Shown here: positions 44,979 to 53,716 of the stretch, in pieces | Layout: every line of letters begins with the position of its first letter | Numbering within the stretch: the stretch's first letter is position 1 | Assembly (NCBI RefSeq): GCF_900215205.1 | Contig: NZ_OBDY01000017.1 | Location: forward strand, 130,963 to 194,962 | Direction: 5' to 3' | Origin: Paractinoplanes atraurantiacus | GTDB lineage: Bacteria; Actinomycetota; Actinomycetes; Mycobacteriales; Micromonosporaceae | Length of the DNA: 64,000 bases | The notes under the pieces: generated by a model | The model's database searches: none | The model's input: the letters and a program-made list of their open reading frames with translations, nothing else | Told to the model about the DNA's origin: nothing | Position numbers and translations under genes: made by a program

Positions 44979-45586
44979 TGTGGGACTTCATCCATCGAAT
45001 CGTGGCTTTTTCCGCGTTGCTGGTTCTCCTGCCCTTGATCATCTTTGTCGGCGTCTGGATCCGCGTTTCTGACGGCCGCGGGGTGCTCTTCGTGCAAGAG
45101 CGCGCCGGCCGGGGCGGCGTGCCCTTCCGCATGCTGAAGTTCCGCTCGATGGTGCACGACTCGGTGGCCATGTCGTCGTCGCTGGGCATGGCCGACCCGT
45201 ACGGCCTGATCGAGAACGACCCCCGCATCACCCGCTGCGGCCGCTTCCTCCGCCGTACCAGCCTGGACGAGCTGCCCCAGCTCTGGAACGTCGTCCGCGG
45301 CGACATGCTGCTGGTCGGCCCGCGCCCCGACGTGCTGCCGCAGGTCGCCCACTACTCGCCGCTCGACGCCCGCCGCCTGGAGGTGAAGCCCGGCATCACC
45401 GGCTGGGCCCAGGTGAACGGCCGCGACGACATCGACTGGCCGCAGCGCTTCATCCTCGACCGGTGGTACGTCGACAACCGGACCCCGGCGCTGGACATGC
45501 GCATCCTGTGGCGCACCTTCACGTCCCTGAACCGCGGCGAGCCCCCCGTCCACGTCGACCACCTGAACATCGACCGTGCCGCCTGA
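44975..45586 (+). CDS. initiating sugar-1-phosphate transferase (PglC-like monotopic PGT)
   Basis: This 203-residue phosphoglycosyltransferase puts the first sugar phosphate on undecaprenyl phosphate, starting each repeat unit. One N-terminal re-entrant helix (VAFSALLVLLPLIIFVGVWI) is followed by the catalytic core with FRMLKFRSMV, the Asp-Glu dyad in RRTSLDELPQLWNVV and GDMLLVGPRP, then KPGITGWAQVNGRDD. It is the short PglC form without extra helices. ATG 44975 overlaps the previous stop. Confidence 0.95.
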   Translation: MMWDFIHRIVAFSALLVLLPLIIFVGVWIRVSDGRGVLFVQERAGRGGVPFRMLKFRSMVHDSVAMSSSLGMADPYGLIENDPRITRCGRFLRRTSLDELPQLWNVVRGDMLLVGPRPDVLPQVAHYSPLDARRLEVKPGITGWAQVNGRDDIDWPQRFILDRWYVDNRTPALDMRILWRTFTSLNRGEPPVHVDHLNIDRAA

Positions 45587-46652
45587 CATCGGCTCGGAGT
45601 TCCACTGGGAACCCGCCGTCCTGGGCGGCGACGGCCTGCCGTCCTGGCTCCCCGAGCGGCGTGCCCTGTTCGCAACCGCGTGCGGCGCCCTGCACGCGCT
45701 GCTGCGGCTCCTGCGCCCCCGGGGCCGCCTGTTCGTCCCCTCGTACTTCTGCACCGGCGTAGCCGAATCCCTGTCGCACGTCGTCCCGATAGCCTGGTAC
45801 CGCCACCTGCCGGACGCCCTCGACCTGAACGCGTTGCCGGCGGTACCCGGCGACGTGGTCCTGGCCCAGAACCTCTTCGCCCGCGAGGCCGGCGTCCCGT
45901 GGCGGGCTTGGATCGAGGCCCACCCCGCGGTGCCCGTCATCGAGGACCATTCCCACGACCCATTCGGCGAGTGGCCCCGCCACAGCACCGCCGCCTACGC
46001 CGTGGCTTCCCTCCGCAAAACCTTGCCCCTCCCCGACGGCGGCCTGCTCTGGTCCCCTTCCGGCCGCCGCCTGCCGGCCCCGTCAGGCCCGCCGAGCCCC
46101 GGCAGCGACCTCAAGCTGGCCGCCATGCTCCTGAAGTCCGCCTGGCTGAACGGCGGGAGAGTCCCGCGTGACGCTTTCCGCGCCCTCCAACAGCAAGGCG
46201 AACAGGCCCTCCTGTGCAGCAGCGCCCCACCATGCGCGACAACCGCCGCCGCCCTGCCCTTGATGGACACAGCCGGCGTGAGACGACGAAGCACCGAGCA
46301 GGCCCAGGCCTTGGCCGCCCTGCTCCCCACCGAGACCCCCGACTGGCACCTCCTGCCGCCGGGCCCCACACCTTTCCGCCTCCAGTTGGTGTGTCGCACC
46401 GAGCCGATCCGCGACGCCCTGCAGCACCACCTGGCCCAGCACCACATCTTCGCCCCGGTGCATTGGCGCCAGACCGCGTTCTGGAGCCACGACGAGCAGA
46501 CCGCCACCCTGGCTTCCCGAATGCTCACCCTCCCGGTGGACCACCGCTGCACCGAGTCCGACCTTCATCGGCTGGCTAGCGTCATATCGAGCGCCGGAGA
46601 AGCTATCGGCGCCCGCGGCGGGGCCGGCGCGCTCGCTCCACCAACTCAGTAA
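45576..46652 (+). CDS. DegT-like PLP-fold protein
   Basis: This is a 358-residue protein with the outline of a DegT/DnrJ aminotransferase: TACGALHALLRLLRP near the N-terminus, RLFVPSYFCTGVAESL, PVIEDHSHDPF (the cofactor Asp) and the likely PLP lysine in ASLRKTLPLPDGGLLW. The C-terminal half is weakly conserved and Pro/His-rich. It may be an aminotransferase for a sugar nucleotide or a related enzyme acting on a non-sugar substrate. GTG 45576 overlaps the PGT gene by 11 bases. It ends the plus-strand operon. Confidence 0.7.
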   Translation: MPPDIGSEFHWEPAVLGGDGLPSWLPERRALFATACGALHALLRLLRPRGRLFVPSYFCTGVAESLSHVVPIAWYRHLPDALDLNALPAVPGDVVLAQNLFAREAGVPWRAWIEAHPAVPVIEDHSHDPFGEWPRHSTAAYAVASLRKTLPLPDGGLLWSPSGRRLPAPSGPPSPGSDLKLAAMLLKSAWLNGGRVPRDAFRALQQQGEQALLCSSAPPCATTAAALPLMDTAGVRRRSTEQAQALAALLPTETPDWHLLPPGPTPFRLQLVCRTEPIRDALQHHLAQHHIFAPVHWRQTAFWSHDEQTATLASRMLTLPVDHRCTESDLHRLASVISSAGEAIGARGGAGALAPPTQ

Positions 46653-46739
46653 CTTCGAACGTCAAGAAGGGCGCGAGGCGTGTACACATCGACTCCCGGG
46701 TCATCACGGTCGTGCACTCCGATCAATAGGACTACGCGA

Positions 46740-46982
46740 GTGCCGCACAACCTCAGCTTGGAGCATGTCGAGGAACTGCTCGTAACTCGCTTTGTCTTTC
46801 CTTCTCGAGCCTTCGGCCTGCTGCGAGGTACGTGGAGTTTCGGTAACCCGAGTGCGCACGCGAAGATGCTAGAGCCGATCTTCGTCCTGCTCCGCGAAGT
46901 CACCCGATCGGACGACTCGCCCTTCGCCGCGCCTCATCTGCTCGACGCTCTCCTTAAGTCCTCGCGTTCGACCAACGCCTGA
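46740..46982 (+). CDS. possible small hypothetical protein
   Basis: An 80-codon frame starts at GTG 46740 (PHNLSLEHVEELLVTRFVF, later MLEPIFVLLREVTRS). Third codon positions are only moderately GC-rich, and the end overlaps the convergent HTH gene by 49 bases. I see no family. The surrounding 46653-46933 stretch otherwise shows no gene; minus-strand frames there are broken by stops. Confidence 0.3.
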   Translation: MPHNLSLEHVEELLVTRFVFPSRAFGLLRGTWSFGNPSAHAKMLEPIFVLLREVTRSDDSPFAAPHLLDALLKSSRSTNA

Positions 46983-47281
46983 TCATTGAGGCGGTACCAG
47001 ACGGCTTCGATCAAATTGCGGTCGCGACCCCGTGCCCGAAGGTCCCGCACGAGATGCAGCACCTCATGGAGGCGCTCCGCGTCCAGCACGAGGCGCTTGT
47101 GCTTGCCGGCCGCTGCCGTCAGAAGGCCTTCCTTAGCCCACGCTTCGACAGTCTTGCGGCTGAGGTTGAGCAGTTGAGCCGCGATGGTGACCCGGACCGG
47201 CTCGCACTCCTGAATGGCTTGATGGGTGGCGTCGAGGATCTCGCGCCGCTGCTCGTCACGGATGTTGTCTGCGCCGGCCAC
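46934..47281 (-). CDS. HTH DNA-binding protein, MerR/excisionase-like
   Basis: This 115-residue protein has a helix-turn-helix, VTIAAQLLNLSRKTVEAWAKEGLLTAA, as in excisionase or MerR N-domains, followed by a helix (LDAERLHEVLHLVRDLRARGRDRN) and an acidic C-terminus. GTG 47281 is proposed because the stretch before it overlaps a plus-strand gene; an in-frame ATG at 47398 is possible. The stop overlaps an ATG (ATGA) that opens only 22 codons, so a downstream partner gene may be broken. Base composition is less GC-rich than neighbours, hinting at transfer. Confidence 0.55.
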   Translation of the reverse strand: MAGADNIRDEQRREILDATHQAIQECEPVRVTIAAQLLNLSRKTVEAWAKEGLLTAAAGKHKRLVLDAERLHEVLHLVRDLRARGRDRNLIEAVWYRLNDQALVEREDLRRASSR

Positions 47282-47314
47282 CGCTTCCAGTCGCTCGACC
47301 CTCTCGAACAGCCG

Positions 47315-47668
47315 ATGCGATGGAGTGAACCTGAGCCGGCGGTGAAGTCGCTTGCGCTCTACCGGGGGCCGAACGGGGATCCGAGCGTGGACGTGCAACT
47401 GCTCGGGAACGGCGACCTGCGGCTGCTGTCGATTCAGCGGCAGGGTGTCTGGGTGTACAGCGACATCGACACGATCGCCTGGTGGAGCTGGTACACGGTC
47501 AGCCGCGCCGACCTGACCCGCCTGACCGGCGAGGGCGGCGACGTCCTCGAGACCGTACGGGCCGCTGTAGCTCCGGAGGACGACGGCGTCGTCAAGCGCT
47601 TCCAGGCCTGGCTCGCCGAGCGTGGCGTCACGGCCGCCTGGAACTCCTATGACGAGCGCGAGGCCTGA
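47315..47668 (+). CDS. hypothetical protein
   Basis: This 117-residue protein is beta-rich at first (KSLALYRGPNGDPSVDVQLLGNGDLRLLSIQRQGVWVYSD), then helical with Trp-rich IAWWSWYTVS, ending in a helix (VVKRFQAWLAERGV). I do not recognise a family. Start choice between ATG 47315 and GTG 47342 is open. It ends against the convergent trmO gene with no gap, and begins 33 bases from the divergent HTH gene, whose product could regulate it. Confidence 0.5.
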   Translation: MRWSEPEPAVKSLALYRGPNGDPSVDVQLLGNGDLRLLSIQRQGVWVYSDIDTIAWWSWYTVSRADLTRLTGEGGDVLETVRAAVAPEDDGVVKRFQAWLAERGVTAAWNSYDEREA

Positions 47669-48058
47669 TCACAGGACGGGCTTGACGTCGACGACCGGCG
47701 TGCCGTCGACGGCTTCCAGCCCGGCCACCTTCACCCGGAGACCGTCGACCTCGACCACCCGCACCCGGTGCAGCCCGACCGGGTTGGGCCGGTCGGCCGA
47801 CCGGGTGCTGAAGACCCCGGTCAGCGGATTGCGCGGGTCATCGCGCGGGTGAACGACGAGCGTGCCCCGGTCGGCGAGATGCAGCCACGTGAGGACCACG
47901 ACCTCATCCCCGGCCGCCAGGTCGCGCAGCCCTTCGGCCACGTCCGGCTCGAACACCAGCCAGGCCTCGGCCCCGCCCTCGGTGCCCTGTTTAGGCGCGG
48001 TCGCGGGGTCGGTCAGGGCTGATTCGACGATGCCGATCGGGCGCATCTCGTACGTCAC
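47669..48058 (-). CDS. trmO: tRNA (N6-threonylcarbamoyladenosine(37)-N6)-methyltransferase, TsaA-type
   Basis: This 129-residue TsaA/TrmO protein methylates t6A37 of certain tRNAs using SAM. It shows the family start MRPIGIVES, the central LVVLTWLHLADR-type strand and the signature FSTRSADRPNPVGLHRVRVVEV. It lacks the C-terminal extension of the E. coli protein, as many actinobacterial members do. It is a stand-alone gene. Confidence 0.88.
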   Translation of the reverse strand: MTYEMRPIGIVESALTDPATAPKQGTEGGAEAWLVFEPDVAEGLRDLAAGDEVVVLTWLHLADRGTLVVHPRDDPRNPLTGVFSTRSADRPNPVGLHRVRVVEVDGLRVKVAGLEAVDGTPVVDVKPVL

Positions 48059-48149
48059 GACGCCTCCTGGCGGCCCGCGGGCCGCGGCTCAACTTAAACC
48101 ATCTCGATCACAGTCTGGATACGCGCGGGGCCAAGCGCTCGCCGACCGG

Positions 48150-49148
48150 TCACCGGTACGGCGGAAAACGGCCCTCCAGCGCCTCCGGGGTGGGGGTGCC
48201 GGCCAGTTTGTCGTAGGCCCGCGGATCGGTGATGACCCGCCAGGTGTGGAAGTCCTGGCGGCCCGGTGAGAAGGCGGCCTTGTAGCGGAACAGCGAGTCG
48301 GCCGCGCCGCCGACGCCGCCGCCCAAGTGGTAGACCGTGGCGCCGGCCGCGCGGCCCCATGCCCGGACCTCGTCGTAGAGGAGCTTGTCGGCGTGCCGGA
48401 CGTCGCCGTCGCGGGTCGCCTGCAAGTGGGTGTGCATGATGCCGCCGTACGAGAAGAAGAGGTTGCCGCCCAGCACCTCGCCGCTCGGGGAAAGCGCGAC
48501 CGCCAGGTGCACCTTGTCCTCCAATGTGGATTGCAGGGTCTGGAAGTAGGGGCGGGAGAAGAAGTAGAACGATGTGGCGCCGACCCGGCGCATCGTCGCG
48601 TGGTACGTGTCGATCCACTCGTCGTAGCGGGACCAGTCGTCGAAGACCACGGTGACGCCGGCGCGCCGGGCCTTGTTGATCTGGTTGCGGTGGCTGCGGT
48701 GGGTCTGGCTCCACATCTGCTCGGCGGTCAGCGTCAGGTCGATCGACACCGTCTCGCCGTGGCGCACCAGGGTTCCGGCGCCGGCCAGCGGGCGGGTGGG
48801 CACCGGCAGGAGCGGGTGCAGGCGCACGAAAGCGGTCACGACTCCACGCGTACACAAAAGGTCTTTGAAAGCTTGCCAAGCCCGCTCGAAGAAGCCTTCG
48901 GAGGAGGCGTTGCTCACCGGGCCCGGATAGCCGTACGGGGACACGGCGTCGTGCAGGTCGGTGTCCGGCACCGGGCGCAGCAGCAGCGGCAGCAGGAGGA
49001 CCCGGCCGGCCTCGGCGTACCGGAAAGCGATGGACGATCCGGCGTCGAGCCGTGCGTACTCGGGCCGGTGGTAGACGTCGTGCCGGACCCGGGAGAGGGT
49101 GTCGGCCCACGCCCGGTCGTCCGGCTTCAGTACCGCGGCTTCAGCCAT
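48150..49148 (-). CDS. FemAB-like acyltransferase (GNAT fold, BioF2-like), copy 2
   Basis: This is a 332-residue double-GNAT protein of the FemAB/Acetyltransf_6 type. It has DAVSPYGYPGPVSNAS, RLHPLLPVP, the central TAEQMWSQTHRSHRNQINKARRAGVTV and the C-terminal VYHLGGGVGGAADSLFRYKAAFSP. Relatives transfer aminoacyl or acyl groups to cell-surface glycans. It is a paralogue of the protein at 50356-51393, and its ATG overlaps the monooxygenase stop (ATGGCTGA). It is the last gene of the ten-gene operon. Donor and acceptor are unknown. Confidence 0.82.
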   Translation of the reverse strand: MAEAAVLKPDDRAWADTLSRVRHDVYHRPEYARLDAGSSIAFRYAEAGRVLLLPLLLRPVPDTDLHDAVSPYGYPGPVSNASSEGFFERAWQAFKDLLCTRGVVTAFVRLHPLLPVPTRPLAGAGTLVRHGETVSIDLTLTAEQMWSQTHRSHRNQINKARRAGVTVVFDDWSRYDEWIDTYHATMRRVGATSFYFFSRPYFQTLQSTLEDKVHLAVALSPSGEVLGGNLFFSYGGIMHTHLQATRDGDVRHADKLLYDEVRAWGRAAGATVYHLGGGVGGAADSLFRYKAAFSPGRQDFHTWRVITDPRAYDKLAGTPTPEALEGRFPPYR

Positions 49149-50346
49149 AGGTGCCCCTCTCGGAAAGGCGGCGCCGCGCACGATGCCGGCGGCGTGTCGC
49201 CAGCGCGCCGCGCAGCATGGCCCGGGTGACCGCGGTCTGCGTGGTCACGTGCAGAACGTAGCGCCACAGTGGATAGTCGCCGCGGCGGTTGGAGAGCGCG
49301 TACGAGAACTGCTTCGCCGGCAGGTCGGCGTAGGAGGGCATCCGCTCGAACCAGGTGCTGCTGGCCAGGGCGGCCCGTTGCAGCGGGGCCAGCGCCGAGC
49401 GGCGGCGGTGCTCGTAGCGTTCCAGCGCGACCGGCAGGTCCTCGCCGGCGGCGAGCGCGTCGGACAGGGCCATCGCGTCCTGCATGGCCAGTTTCGTGCC
49501 GGAGCCGATGGCGAAGTGTGTCGTGTGGGCGGCGTCGCCGAGCAGGGCGACCACGCCGTGATCCCAGCGCCGGTTGGTGACACGGCGGAAGTTCATCCAC
49601 CCCGTACCACCGGAAGTCGCCCGATGGTCGATGAGCGGCTGGCCGGCCAGGTGCTTGGCGAAGATGTTCTGCAGGCGCGCGCATCCGGTCGCCGCGTCGA
49701 GGCGGTCGAGTTGAAGCGCGGTCCAGGTCTCCGGCGTGCACTCGACGATGAAGGTGCTCGCGTCGCGGGAGAACGGGTAGGCGTGGTACCAGATCCAGCC
49801 GGCATGGGTGCGTTCGAAGCCGAAGGTGAAGGTGCGGAAGACGCGCGGGGTGCCGAGCCAGATGTATTTGTTGCGGCCGGTCTCGACCTCGGCGCCGAAG
49901 TGCTCGGCCGCCTGGTCACGCAGGCGGCTGCCGGCGCCGTCGCAGGCCACCACGAGATCGGCCGGCGGCAGCACGGGCCGCCCGGCCGACTCGGTCTGAT
50001 AGCGCAGGTCGACGCCGAGCTCGGCCGCGCGCTCGGACAGGATGTCGAGCAGGCGGTGCCGGCCGAGGCTGTATCCGTATCCGGGAAGGTGGGTGACGTC
50101 CTTGCCGGTGCACCGCACCTCGTACTCGTCCCACTTGTAGGCGGCCTCCCAGATCCGCCGCGCGCTGACCGGGTCGTAGCGGAACAGGTCGTCGAGCAGG
50201 TCGTCCCAGAACACGACGCCCCAGCCGTAGGTGACGCCCTCCGGGTTGCGTTCGAGCACGGTGATCTGATGGCCCGGGTCGGCCAGCTTGGCCAGCACCG
50301 CGAAGTACAGGCCGGCGGGGCCGCCGCCGACGCACGTGATGCGCAT
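49141..50346 (-). CDS. FAD-dependent monooxygenase
   Basis: This is a 401-residue class A flavin monooxygenase. It has an N-terminal dinucleotide motif VGGGPAGLYFAVLAKL, the GYGYSLGRHRLLDIL segment, LVVACDGAGSRLR (the second FAD motif) and VALLGDAAHTTHFAIGSGTKLAMQDA near the C-terminus. The sequence style resembles the salicylyl-CoA/anthraniloyl-CoA hydroxylase group, which act on thioester-bound aromatics. It sits between two FemAB-like genes, so it may hydroxylate an acyl group before or after transfer; that role is inferred. The gap from the upstream acyltransferase is nine bases. Confidence 0.85.
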   Translation of the reverse strand: MRITCVGGGPAGLYFAVLAKLADPGHQITVLERNPEGVTYGWGVVFWDDLLDDLFRYDPVSARRIWEAAYKWDEYEVRCTGKDVTHLPGYGYSLGRHRLLDILSERAAELGVDLRYQTESAGRPVLPPADLVVACDGAGSRLRDQAAEHFGAEVETGRNKYIWLGTPRVFRTFTFGFERTHAGWIWYHAYPFSRDASTFIVECTPETWTALQLDRLDAATGCARLQNIFAKHLAGQPLIDHRATSGGTGWMNFRRVTNRRWDHGVVALLGDAAHTTHFAIGSGTKLAMQDAMALSDALAAGEDLPVALERYEHRRRSALAPLQRAALASSTWFERMPSYADLPAKQFSYALSNRRGDYPLWRYVLHVTTQTAVTRAMLRGALATRRRHRARRRLSERGTYG

Positions 50347-50355
50347 GGGGGCCTC

Positions 50356-51393
50356 CTAGCGGTAGGGCGGGAACGTTCCGGCGACGTCGGCCGGATCGGC
50401 GCCCGGCTTCAAATCACGGACCAATTGGAGGTACGCCTGTGGGTCCGCGATGACACGCCATGTGTGGAAGGCGTGCCGCCGCGGGGAGAACCCGGCCTTG
50501 TACGAGAAGAGCGAGTCGCTGCGCCCGCCCCGCCCGCCGCCGAGATGGAACGCCGTGTCCCCGCGTTCCCGGCACCAGCGGCGCACCTCGTCGTAGAGGA
50601 GCTCGTCGGCGTACCGGTGCTTGGCCCGGCGGGTGGACGACACGTAGCCGGTGGCGATCCCGTCGTACTCGAAGAAGGTGTTGCCCCCGACCACCTCGTC
50701 GCCTTCGAGGGCGACGGCCAGGTGCATCCGGTCGCCGATCGCGTCGTGCAGGGCGGCCAGGTGCTCGTACGTGAAGAAGTAGTACGGCTGCGCGCCGACC
50801 CGCCGCATGTTGTCGTGGTAGACGGCGACCCACTCGGCCAGCCGCTCCCAGTCGTCGAAGACCACCCGGGTGCCGGCCCGGCGGGCGCGGTTGATGTGGT
50901 TGCGGTGGTCGGCCCGCGTCTGCCGCCACATCTCCTCGACGCTGACGGTCAGGTCCATCGACACCGTCTCGCCGTGCCGCACCAGCGTTCCGAACTCGGC
51001 CAGCACCGGCAGCTGCGGCGACGGCACGAGCGGGTGCATCCGTACGAAGGCGCTCACCAGCCCGGCCTCGCGCATGGTGGCCACCATCGCGGCGCAGGCC
51101 CGCTCCCAGAACGGGCGGTCGCCGGGCATGGCGCTGCCGACGAGACCGGGATAGCCGTACGGGGACATGGCGTCCCGCCGGTCCGCACCCGGGATGTCGC
51201 GCACGATCAGTGGCAGTAACGCGTGCCGGCCGGCGTCCTCGTACCAGAGTGCCGCCGGGCGCCCGCCGCACAGGCTCGCGTCGAGGCTCACGTAGTCGGG
51301 CAGGTGATAGATGTCGTGGCCGGTCCGCTGCAGGGCCTCCTTCCACTCCCGGGCTCCCGGGTCGAGCAGCGCGGCGTGCGCGGTGATTGTCAT
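50356..51393 (-). CDS. FemAB-like acyltransferase (GNAT fold, BioF2-like), copy 1
   Basis: This 345-residue protein is clearly paralogous to that at 48150: HDIYHLPDYVSLDASLCGG, DAMSPYGYPGLVGSAM, VEEMWRQTRADHRNHINRARRAGT and AFHLGGGRGGRSDSLFSYKAGFSP align throughout, ending FPPYR in both. Two copies suggest two different donors or positions on the polysaccharide. Its ATG overlaps the upstream lipoprotein stop (ATGA). Confidence 0.83.
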   Translation of the reverse strand: MTITAHAALLDPGAREWKEALQRTGHDIYHLPDYVSLDASLCGGRPAALWYEDAGRHALLPLIVRDIPGADRRDAMSPYGYPGLVGSAMPGDRPFWERACAAMVATMREAGLVSAFVRMHPLVPSPQLPVLAEFGTLVRHGETVSMDLTVSVEEMWRQTRADHRNHINRARRAGTRVVFDDWERLAEWVAVYHDNMRRVGAQPYYFFTYEHLAALHDAIGDRMHLAVALEGDEVVGGNTFFEYDGIATGYVSSTRRAKHRYADELLYDEVRRWCRERGDTAFHLGGGRGGRSDSLFSYKAGFSPRRHAFHTWRVIADPQAYLQLVRDLKPGADPADVAGTFPPYR

Positions 51394-52511
51394 CTCGTCA
51401 TCCCCTTCGGCGTCAGGACTCTGGCGTTGAGCGCCATGTTCGCGGCGAACTGGTCGTTGACCACCTGGTGTGCCTCCAGCCGCCGCTGGACGGCCGCGCG
51501 TGAGCGGCCCAGCTTCACGAAACCGTCGGCCAGCCAGCCGTTGTCGGTGCCGGTGCCGTCCACATAGGCCCGATAGTCGTTCCCGCCGGGCCAGATCACC
51601 GGCAGCACGGCCGAGAAGGCCGCGATATCAGCGTCGGTCCAGGCGCTGCCACGGTCGCGGGCTTCGATGACGTACGCCATGACGCCGTTGCCGTGGCCCA
51701 CGTCCTGGCCGGGCCGCTTCGCCGAGCCCCAGACGTCGCTCCAGAAGTACGCGGTCGGCTCGACCGGGCTGCGCCGCATCTGGTCGCGCAGCCGGCGGTC
51801 GATCTCGGCGCGGACGGCGTGGTAGCGGGCGTCCGGCGCCAGCACGTCGAGGTGCAGGGCGATGAGCGCCCAGTGCGCGGCCATGTGGGTGCGCTCGCGG
51901 TAGATGTAGTCGTCGGCTCCGCGGTCGTGCCACTTGGCGAAGACGTTCCCGGCGGCGAAGGCGAGCAGCCGGTCGTACCGGGCCCTGTAGCCGCGGTCGT
52001 TCATCACCATCGCGGATTCCCGCATGGCTACGAGCATGCCGGTGGCGTAGCGCCAGAAATAGCTTTCGTAGAGCGGGATCTCGTCGCCGTCCTCGCCGTT
52101 CATCGACGACGGCCAGCCCAGATACGCGTCCTTGAAGCGGCTGTCGGGAATGGACTGTGACGGAGCGGCGGCGGCCATGACGTTTTCGGCGAACTCGAGG
52201 GCACGATCGAGATAGCGGCGTTCGCGGGTGGCCCGGAACATCGCGACGAGCGCGTCGAGCGAGTAGGAGAGGTTGTAGTGGTCCCAGCTGTCCTTCGACT
52301 GGCTCTGGGGCAGGCTGCTGGCGTACTGGAAATCCCAGCTCTTGGCGAAGACGGCCGCCCAGTGCGACACGGGCTTGACTTCCAGGTCGGTGGCGGGGCT
52401 CTCGCGGATCGGTTCCGGCATCGGTGGTACGTCGTCAGGCCCGGCCGCCCCGCAGGCGGCGGTGACCGATCCGGCGGCCAGCAGGAGCGCGGCCCGGCGT
52501 GTGAGCCTCAT
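51390..52511 (-). CDS. Tat-exported lipoprotein with alpha/alpha-barrel-like domain
   Basis: This 373-residue protein has a twin-arginine lipoprotein signal, LTRRAALLLAAGSVTAACG. The mature part is helical with repeated Trp/Tyr/Arg helices (HYNLSYSLDALVAMFRATRERRYLDRALEFAENVM, YFWRYATGMLVAMRESAMVM, AHWALIALHLDVLAPD), as in (alpha/alpha)6 toroids of lyases and C5-epimerases. No catalytic residues can be assigned. Position after polymerase and flippase suggests it trims, epimerises or binds the exported polymer. Confidence 0.75.
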   Translation of the reverse strand: MRLTRRAALLLAAGSVTAACGAAGPDDVPPMPEPIRESPATDLEVKPVSHWAAVFAKSWDFQYASSLPQSQSKDSWDHYNLSYSLDALVAMFRATRERRYLDRALEFAENVMAAAAPSQSIPDSRFKDAYLGWPSSMNGEDGDEIPLYESYFWRYATGMLVAMRESAMVMNDRGYRARYDRLLAFAAGNVFAKWHDRGADDYIYRERTHMAAHWALIALHLDVLAPDARYHAVRAEIDRRLRDQMRRSPVEPTAYFWSDVWGSAKRPGQDVGHGNGVMAYVIEARDRGSAWTDADIAAFSAVLPVIWPGGNDYRAYVDGTGTDNGWLADGFVKLGRSRAAVQRRLEAHQVVNDQFAANMALNARVLTPKGMTR

Positions 52512-53716
52512 AGCGGCGCCGCCTGTCTCTTCCCGGCCCGGCTCGGTGTCACGGCGGCCGCCGCGGCCAGGGCGGCGAAGAGCCAGAAGAGCCGCGCGTC
52601 GTAGTAGTCGCCGGAGAAGAGGCTGCACAGGGCGACCAGTACGGCCGCCGCCACGGCGAGCCCGGTCAGCCGGGGCCGCAGGCCGCCACCGCGGACCGTC
52701 GCCATCCACAGCAGCACCGCCGCGGCCAGCAACCCGATCCCGATCAGCCCGCCCTCGGCCGCGACCCCGAGCACGTAGTTGTGCGGATATTCGACCCGCT
52801 GGTTGACGCCGACGGTGCCGTAGAAGCCGTCCAGCCCCGTGCCCGCGACCGGATGCTCCACGGCCAGCCGCCAGGCGGCGCCCCAGATGTCGGTGCGGTC
52901 GGAGAGGTAGCGCTCCTGCACGGTCTGCTCGACGAACCGCTCCTGGAACAGGCTGGTGAACGCCGGCGGCGCGAGCAGCCCGATCACGCCCGCGGCCACG
53001 GCCAGCACCCCGACGACGGCGACGACCACGCCGGCTCGCAGCCTCGCGCGGATCTTCCAGAGCGCCGCCGCTCCCACGACCATCCCGGCCAGCAGCCCGG
53101 CCCGCGACCCGGAGAGCACGGCCGCCAACAGGAAGAGCGGAATCGCCACCAGCGGCAGCTTGCGCCCGCTGAGCATCGTCACAGCGATCGCGCTGATGAC
53201 CCCGAGCAGTTGAATGCGGACGAAGACGTTGGGGCCGCCCCCGAACGCCGAGTAGCGGCCCTGCTCGCCCGGTCCGGCCGCGAGCGCGGCCAAGGCGAAG
53301 AGGATGGCCGCGACGTAGAAGAGCACGAAGGCCGTACGGATGACCGCGTCCGGATCGCCCGCGGCGTACAGGTAGAACGCCAGAATGAGGGCCGCCATCA
53401 GCACCAGGTCGAGCGTCTGCGGCCCGACCCGGGCCGCCTCGGGCGCCCACAGCCCGGACGCGATCTGGAAGACGAAGAACAAGGTGGCCGCGACGAGCCA
53501 CCCTTCCCGCACGTCCCGCGTGTGCTCGGCGTGCGGCCGCCGCGCCACGTCGACGGTGAGCGCCACCAGGCCCACGGCGAGCCCGATGACCCGCAGGTCG
53601 ACCCAGGCCAGATCGGTGAACCCGGCCCGGTCCAGCGTGTACCGGCCGCCAATGGCCACCAGGATCAGCACCAGGCCCGGGGCGAGGAGCACGCGCGGAT
53701 GCCAGACCCACGTCAC
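52508..53716 (-). CDS. O-antigen ligase/polymerase (Wzy-like) membrane protein
   Basis: This 402-residue protein has about eleven membrane helices and the Wzy_C/O-antigen ligase pattern: AAVLSGSRAGLLAGMVVGA, the extracytoplasmic loop with DIWGAAWRLAVEHPVAGTGLDGFY and the conserved His in VEYPHNYVLGVAAEGGLIG. It would polymerise flipped repeat units outside the membrane. Both ends overlap neighbours (ATGA and four bases with the flippase). Confidence 0.88.
   Translation of the reverse strand: MTWVWHPRVLLAPGLVLILVAIGGRYTLDRAGFTDLAWVDLRVIGLAVGLVALTVDVARRPHAEHTRDVREGWLVAATLFFVFQIASGLWAPEAARVGPQTLDLVLMAALILAFYLYAAGDPDAVIRTAFVLFYVAAILFALAALAAGPGEQGRYSAFGGGPNVFVRIQLLGVISAIAVTMLSGRKLPLVAIPLFLLAAVLSGSRAGLLAGMVVGAAALWKIRARLRAGVVVAVVGVLAVAAGVIGLLAPPAFTSLFQERFVEQTVQERYLSDRTDIWGAAWRLAVEHPVAGTGLDGFYGTVGVNQRVEYPHNYVLGVAAEGGLIGIGLLAAAVLLWMATVRGGGLRPRLTGLAVAAAVLVALCSLFSGDYYDARLFWLFAALAAAAAVTPSRAGKRQAAPL

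Noticed and set aside
52512..53711. Fusion of the Tat lipoprotein with a 400-residue upstream region
   Set aside because: The extension is the shifted frame of the Wzy-like polymerase; the true start at 52511 has a clear Tat lipoprotein signal and ATGA overlap.
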